Shown here: positions 13,336-17,393 of the stretch, piece by piece | Position numbering within the stretch: position 1 is the stretch's first letter | How the letters are laid out: each line of letters begins with the position of its first letter | Assembly: GCA_023246815.1 (NCBI GenBank) | Contig: JAHFHR010000005.1 | Coordinates: 1 to 17,393 of the forward strand | Direction: 5' to 3' | DNA: 17,393 nucleotides | Source of the DNA: a bacterium | GTDB taxonomy: Bacteria; Patescibacteriota; Patescibacteriia; Buchananbacterales; UBA6539 | The notes under the pieces: generated by a model | Databases searched by the model: none | What the model was told of the DNA's origin: nothing | Seen by the model: the letters and a program-made list of their open reading frames with translations, nothing else | Position numbers and translations under genes: made by a program

Positions 13336-13979
13336 AACGATTTATCACACCGTTTATTTTGGAAAAGGAAAATTATCTGATTTTGACGTTTACCGTGGTG
13401 TACGTCGCGGCCTTTACCTTTAACGGGTTGCTGCAGCAGAATCTTGAATTTTTGTACTACACGTTTTTGCTCGGCATCTTGATCTATACAGTGCTCTACA
13501 TTCATCACCAGTTGCATCTGGCATCATTTATTTTGATGAACTTATCCATCCTTGGATTTTTGCATCTACTGGGTGGTAACCTGTATCTTGGTGAGTCACG
13601 ATTATATGATTGGTATTTTATAGAGGGTATTTTTCGTTATGACAACTTTGTGCATGCCTACTCGACGTTTATCGGCACCATCACGATGTACTCACTGTTG
13701 ATTAATTTTGTGACCGATCCGCTTAAAAAACGCTATCCGGTGTTTGCCGTATTGTTGGTGCTGATGGCAATCGGCATGGGTACGATTGTAGAATTGGTTG
13801 AGTTTCTCGCGGTAATTATTTTTGGGGTAGAAGAGGAGGTTGGCGGATACTTTAATAACGCGCTTGATCTATTCTTTAATACACTCGGAGCGACGCTGGC
13901 CACCATCATCATTTTTTTCTATCAGTATAGACCAAAGTTTGTTCAGCGCATTGATGGTAAAATTGGAAAAACTAATTAG
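13332..13979 (+). CDS. Multi-pass membrane protein, YjdF/DUF2238-like
   Basis: Protein of 215 residues with about six membrane segments (roughly 14-31, 37-56, 61-80, 108-126, 138-158, 183-199). Polar residues conserved in the DUF2238/YjdF style lie at membrane edges: RYDNFVH (102-108), ELVEF (154-158) and DLFFNTLGA (179-187). I base the family on this pattern from memory. Function unknown for the family. It is joined to the nucleotidyltransferase gene by an ATGA overlap and to the next gene by a 26-base overlap, so all are probably made together. Confidence 0.75.
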   Translation: MKRFITPFILEKENYLILTFTVVYVAAFTFNGLLQQNLEFLYYTFLLGILIYTVLYIHHQLHLASFILMNLSILGFLHLLGGNLYLGESRLYDWYFIEGIFRYDNFVHAYSTFIGTITMYSLLINFVTDPLKKRYPVFAVLLVLMAIGMGTIVELVEFLAVIIFGVEEEVGGYFNNALDLFFNTLGATLATIIIFFYQYRPKFVQRIDGKIGKTN

Positions 13980-15318
13980 ATTTGGGTTGTACGCCTTTAT
14001 TTTTTTACTGCCCTGGCAGACTCGTTTGATCTGGCAGGACGCGTTTTTGAACGGCTTTGTTTGGGAGTACGGCCGCTTTAGCTTGTATGGGACCGAGTTG
14101 CTACTGTGGGTGACCATGCTCCTGTATGGTGTTTGGTTATTGCGTGCCAAAAAAATTTCTCAGGTACGCTGGGGAAGTTTGTTTGAAAAAACTAAAGAGC
14201 CCGCCACGATGGTGTACTGGTTGGTGGTGGCATTTACGCTCGTCGCTGGTCTGTCGGTCACCTGGGCGCTTAATGCGGATTTGGCATACCTGCGTTGGTT
14301 CACACTGCTTGAAGCGGTGGCGGTTTTTTCTATGTTGTTGCTGCTGCGTATCAAATTATTTGAGGTCGCCGTAGTATGGGTCGGCTCGGCAATTGTTCAG
14401 GCAGTATTTGCTACCTATCAATTTTTTACCCAGTACACGTTCGCTAACAAATGGTTGGGCATGGCCTACCACGATCCGCTGTTGGGCGGTTCTATTATTT
14501 TACAAAGCGCCAATGAGCGCTGGCTGCGGGCCTATGGTAGCTTGCCGCATCCCAATGTACTGGCTGGATTTTTGGTGATTGGGTTGCTGTTTTCCATCTA
14601 CCTTGCGTTTGTTGCCAAAAATCGGGCGCAACGCGCACTAGCCGCGGTGGGGGTGGTGACCATTACCCCCGCATTGTTTTTCAGTTTTTCCCGATCGGCC
14701 TGGGTGGGACTCATCGTTGCCTTAGTATTGTTGCTGCTGTGGTTCTCTAGATCAGCACAGAAGACATTACCTACCAAGCGCGTGTATTTACAAGTACTGC
14801 TCTTGGTACTACTTATCGTGTCGGTGCTTGGCAGTACCTTATCCGAAGCACTGGTTACCCGATTGCGGGGGGTTGAGCCACTGGAAGTCAGCTCTATTAC
14901 CTTGCGTTTTACTTTTACCGAGCAGGCCCTACAAGTGTTTCAACACGACCCTTTCTTTGGTGTGGGTATTGGCAACTACACCCTTGGCGTGTTTCAAATC
15001 ATCAACGCTACCTGGCCCGGCTATTATTACCAACCGGTGCACAATGTATACCTACTAGTGTTGGCTGAGCTGGGCATCATTGGTTCGATATTATTCTTTA
15101 TTATTATTGCCAGACTGTTACTGTGGGCGATGCAGTCCAGCGCGTCTATTGAAAAAACCATCACCAGCCTTTCACTTATTGCTATTTTGGTGATGGGGGT
15201 ATTTGATCACTTTTTTTGGTCGTCGTTTTTTGGGGTGATGATATTTTGGATTATCGTGGCGCTTAATGTTCAACAATTAAAAGCTGCTGAGCGACTCCCG
15301 CGCAAATTTTTTTGGTAA
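13954..15318 (+). CDS. O-antigen ligase/polymerase-like membrane protein (Wzy_C family)
   Basis: Protein of 454 residues with about 10-12 membrane segments. The family signatures are PHPNVLAG (198-205), FSRSAW (245-250) and a large outside loop (about 295-365) with Arg319 and GVGIGNY (336-342), ending in VHNVYLLVLAELG (362-374); His363 matches the loop His of WaaL-type ligases. These enzymes join or polymerise lipid-linked glycans at the outer face of the membrane. ATG 13954 gives a natural membrane-protein start and a 26-base overlap with the preceding gene; the open frame continues upstream to 13840 but there overlaps the membrane-protein gene heavily. Ligase versus polymerase versus protein glycosylation cannot be told from sequence. 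Confidence 0.85.
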   Translation: MVKLEKLIRFGLYAFIFLLPWQTRLIWQDAFLNGFVWEYGRFSLYGTELLLWVTMLLYGVWLLRAKKISQVRWGSLFEKTKEPATMVYWLVVAFTLVAGLSVTWALNADLAYLRWFTLLEAVAVFSMLLLLRIKLFEVAVVWVGSAIVQAVFATYQFFTQYTFANKWLGMAYHDPLLGGSIILQSANERWLRAYGSLPHPNVLAGFLVIGLLFSIYLAFVAKNRAQRALAAVGVVTITPALFFSFSRSAWVGLIVALVLLLLWFSRSAQKTLPTKRVYLQVLLLVLLIVSVLGSTLSEALVTRLRGVEPLEVSSITLRFTFTEQALQVFQHDPFFGVGIGNYTLGVFQIINATWPGYYYQPVHNVYLLVLAELGIIGSILFFIIIARLLLWAMQSSASIEKTITSLSLIAILVMGVFDHFFWSSFFGVMIFWIIVALNVQQLKAAERLPRKFFW

Positions 15319-15330
15319 CGGTCAAGCCAT

Positions 15331-15369
15331 TTGACAGTTCTTGACAGGTGGGCTAAGATTCGTTAATCT
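15331..15369 (+). promoter_or_regulatory. Two offset promoters for groES-groEL
   Basis: TTGACA (15331-15336), 17 bp, TAAGAT (15354-15359, 4 of 6). A second TTGACA (15341-15346), 17 bp, TAATCT (15364-15369, 3 of 6). They are shifted by exactly 10 bp, one helical turn. The first would start near 15366, just before the CIRCE element; the second inside it. Confidence 0.7.
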
Positions 15370-15374
15370 GTAGG

Positions 15375-15401
15375 TTAGCACTCTAAAGATAGGAGTGCTA
15401 A
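15375..15401. promoter_or_regulatory. CIRCE element (HrcA operator), perfect
   Basis: TTAGCACTC (15375-15383), a 9-base spacer, GAGTGCTAA (15393-15401), identical to the CIRCE consensus. HrcA binds CIRCE and represses chaperone genes until heat shock. Five bases further on, TTAGCATTC (15406-15414) matches the left half-site at 8 of 9 positions. Confidence 0.97.
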
Positions 15402-15449
15402 CTCTTTAGCATTCTAACATAATAATTTTATTCATATCTCTATAGCTTT

Positions 15450-15728
15450 ATGAAATTACGACCACTAGGAAACCGCATTGTGGTAACTCCACTGACGGAA
15501 GCAGAGACCACTACGTCCGGCATTATCGTGCCTGACACTATTGATAAAGAAAAAAAAGCTGAAGGCAGCGTCGTTGCTATCGGTGACGGTGAAAAAATTC
15601 AAAAGTTTAACCTCAAGGAAGGCGACAAGGTTATCTTCGGGAAGTATGCCGGTGAAGAGGTTAAAGTTGGTGGCACAGAATACAAGATTTTGACGGACGA
15701 AGACGTGCTTGCTGTTGTTGTTTCTTAA
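15450..15728 (+). CDS. groES: Co-chaperonin GroES (Cpn10)
   Basis: Protein of 92 residues, normal for the family. It caps the GroEL ring. The N-terminal MKLRPLGNRIVV is typical, and the mobile loop (about 17-30, ETTTSGIIVPD) carries the hydrophobic Ile-Ile-Val that contacts GroEL. Its roof-loop region and C-terminal strand (YKILTDEDVLAVV) are intact. No Shine-Dalgarno is visible in the AT-rich leader, about 80 nt long, that contains the CIRCE element. groEL starts 22 bases after the stop without another promoter, so the two form one heat-shock operon. Confidence 0.97.
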   Translation: MKLRPLGNRIVVTPLTEAETTTSGIIVPDTIDKEKKAEGSVVAIGDGEKIQKFNLKEGDKVIFGKYAGEEVKVGGTEYKILTDEDVLAVVVS

Positions 15729-15750
15729 ACATTAATTGTTATATTTACCT

Positions 15751-17393
15751 ATGGCAAAACAACTATTGTTTGGTGAAGAAGCCAGACACAAAGTAAAAAA
15801 GGGTATTGATCAGGTGGCTGACGCGGTCAAGGTGAGCCTTGGACCAAAAGGTCGCCACGTGGCCATTGACAAAGGCTATGGCGCACCAACCATCACGAAC
15901 GACGGTGTGTCCATTGCTAAAGAAATTGAACTTGAAGACAAGTTTGAAAACGTCGGTGCTGAATTGATTAAAGAAGTGGCGGATCAAACCAATGATGTCG
16001 CCGGTGACGGCACCACGACCGCCACTGTTTTGGCGCAAGCAATGGTTGAGGAAGGTTTGAAAAACGTTGCCGCTGGTACTGATCCGGTATCATTGAAGGC
16101 CGGCATTCAGAAGACGGTCAAAGCGGTGCTGCTTGGGCTGCAAAAAATTACCAAGCCGGTCAAAGACCAAAAAGAGATCGCCCAAGTGGCAACTATCTCT
16201 TCACTTGATCCGCAGGTTGGTCAAATGATTGCTGAGATTATGGAAGAAGTTGGTAAAGATGGCGTGGTAACGGTTGAAGAAGGTCAGACCTTTGGTTTGG
16301 AAAAAGAAACGGTTAAGGGTATGCGTTTCAACAAAGGCTATGTCTCACCGTACATGATTACCAACACCGAACGGATGGAAGCTGAATTTGAAGAGCCCTA
16401 TGTGCTGGTAACCGATCACAAAGTTTCTTCACTCCAAGAGATTTTGCCGTTATTGGAAAAGATTGTCCAAAGCGGTAGAAAAGAAGTGGTGATCATTGCT
16501 GATGAAATTGAAGGCGAGGCACTAGCCACCTTTGTGGTCAATAAACTTCGCGGCACCTTTAGTGTGCTGGGTATTAAAGCTCCGGGTTTTGGTGACAATC
16601 GTAAGGCTATGCTTGAAGACATTGCGGTGCTGACCGGCGGTCAGGTGATTTCTGAGGAAATTGGCCTTAAACTTGAGGGCGTAACTCTTGAACAGCTTGG
16701 TTCGGCGCGTAAAGTCGTGGCTACCAAAGAACATACGACGATTGTTGATGGCAAAGGTGCTGCTCAAACAATTACTGATCGCGTGGGCCGTATCCGTAAA
16801 GAAATGGAAACTACCGATTCAACCTTTGACAAGGAAAAATTACAAGAACGTTTGGCTAAATTGTCCGGTGGTGTGGGCGTGATCAAAGTAGGCGCTGCTA
16901 CCGAGACTGAAATGAAAGAAAAGAAGTTTAAGATTGAAGATGCGCTCAACGCCACTAAGGCTGCGATTGAAGAGGGTATTGTTCCTGGTGGTGGTGCGGC
17001 ACTGGCCAAGATTGCTCATGCCCTTAATGACTTAATCAAAGAAGCGGGTATTGAACTGACTGATGATGAAAAGATTGGTGCCAAGATTGTGCAACAAGCA
17101 CTCATCGCTCCATTGCGTCAGATTGCGGCGAACGCCGGCATCAAAGATATTTCACTGATCTTGAACGACATCAAAGATATTAAAGATGCGCGATCAGGCT
17201 ATGATTTTGTAAAAATGGAAAAAGTTGACATGCTCACTGCTGGTATTGTTGACCCGATGAAGGTTACCCGTACGGCGTTGGAAAACGCCGCGTCTATTGC
17301 TTCTACATTGATCACCATGGAAACAGTAATTACTGATATCCCAAACAAGAAAGATGATCATGCTGGTATGGGTGGTATGGGTGGCGGCATGCC
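15751..17393 (+). CDS. groEL: Chaperonin GroEL (Cpn60), 3' end cut by the window
   Basis: The frame is open from ATG 15751 to the last base, giving 547 residues, so only the last few residues and stop are missing: the visible end is the Gly-Met-rich tail typical of GroEL. GroEL folds proteins in an ATP-driven double ring. Landmarks: ATP-binding GDGTTT at 85-90 with catalytic Asp86, LGPKG at 30-34, and GIVPGGGAAL near residue 410 (equatorial domain). The stretch after VATIS near residue 150 (SLDPQVG) is about one residue shorter than in E. coli. No ribosome site is visible. It follows groES by 22 bases and shares its CIRCE control. Confidence 0.97.
   Translation, partial: MAKQLLFGEEARHKVKKGIDQVADAVKVSLGPKGRHVAIDKGYGAPTITNDGVSIAKEIELEDKFENVGAELIKEVADQTNDVAGDGTTTATVLAQAMVEEGLKNVAAGTDPVSLKAGIQKTVKAVLLGLQKITKPVKDQKEIAQVATISSLDPQVGQMIAEIMEEVGKDGVVTVEEGQTFGLEKETVKGMRFNKGYVSPYMITNTERMEAEFEEPYVLVTDHKVSSLQEILPLLEKIVQSGRKEVVIIADEIEGEALATFVVNKLRGTFSVLGIKAPGFGDNRKAMLEDIAVLTGGQVISEEIGLKLEGVTLEQLGSARKVVATKEHTTIVDGKGAAQTITDRVGRIRKEMETTDSTFDKEKLQERLAKLSGGVGVIKVGAATETEMKEKKFKIEDALNATKAAIEEGIVPGGGAALAKIAHALNDLIKEAGIELTDDEKIGAKIVQQALIAPLRQIAANAGIKDISLILNDIKDIKDARSGYDFVKMEKVDMLTAGIVDPMKVTRTALENAASIASTLITMETVITDIPNKKDDHAGMGGMGGGM

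Noticed and set aside
1..17393. CRISPR array, insertion sequence, tRNA or rRNA genes
   Set aside because: No regularly spaced repeats, transposase-like frame, or tRNA/rRNA signatures were seen on either strand.

Overview
The window looks like chromosomal DNA of a small-genome bacterium, most likely a Patescibacteria/CPR member. This is inferred from compact gene packing, standard stop codons including TGA, few Shine-Dalgarno sites, and the gene mix (NYN protein beside rpsO-pnp, a LysM/M23 membrane peptidase, RmuC, a nucleotidyltransferase and an O-antigen-ligase-like protein). No marker here fixes the lineage further. Promoters follow a sigma-70 plan, TTGACA / 17 bp / TATNNT, seen repeatedly.

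Left part (1-5401): the 3' end of an unrecognised GC-rich gene and its terminator, then an RNA-metabolism block. The block is rpsO (S15 with an acidic tail), a NYN-domain predicted nuclease, a structured leader that may terminate or attenuate, and pnp (PNPase), followed by a predicted lipoprotein of unknown function.

Middle (5402-9811): about 570 bases without a convincing protein gene hold the most interesting element. A near-consensus promoter drives a predicted ~360-nt structured RNA with an early terminator-like hairpin, an alternative hairpin, a possible pseudoknot and a strong GC-rich terminator. I could not assign it to a known RNA family. Next come dksA (apparently leaderless) and lspA, overlapping by one base, a second unrecognised lipoprotein gene, comM, and a higB/higA-type toxin-antitoxin pair. 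A promoter and perfect inverted repeat lie between toxin and antitoxin.

Right part (9861-17393): a minus-strand LysM/M23 peptidase gene is divergent from a tightly overlapping four-gene cluster: rmuC, nucleotidyltransferase, YjdF/DUF2238-like membrane protein, O-antigen ligase/polymerase-like protein. The window ends with groES-groEL under a perfect CIRCE (HrcA) operator; groEL runs off the right edge just before its expected end.
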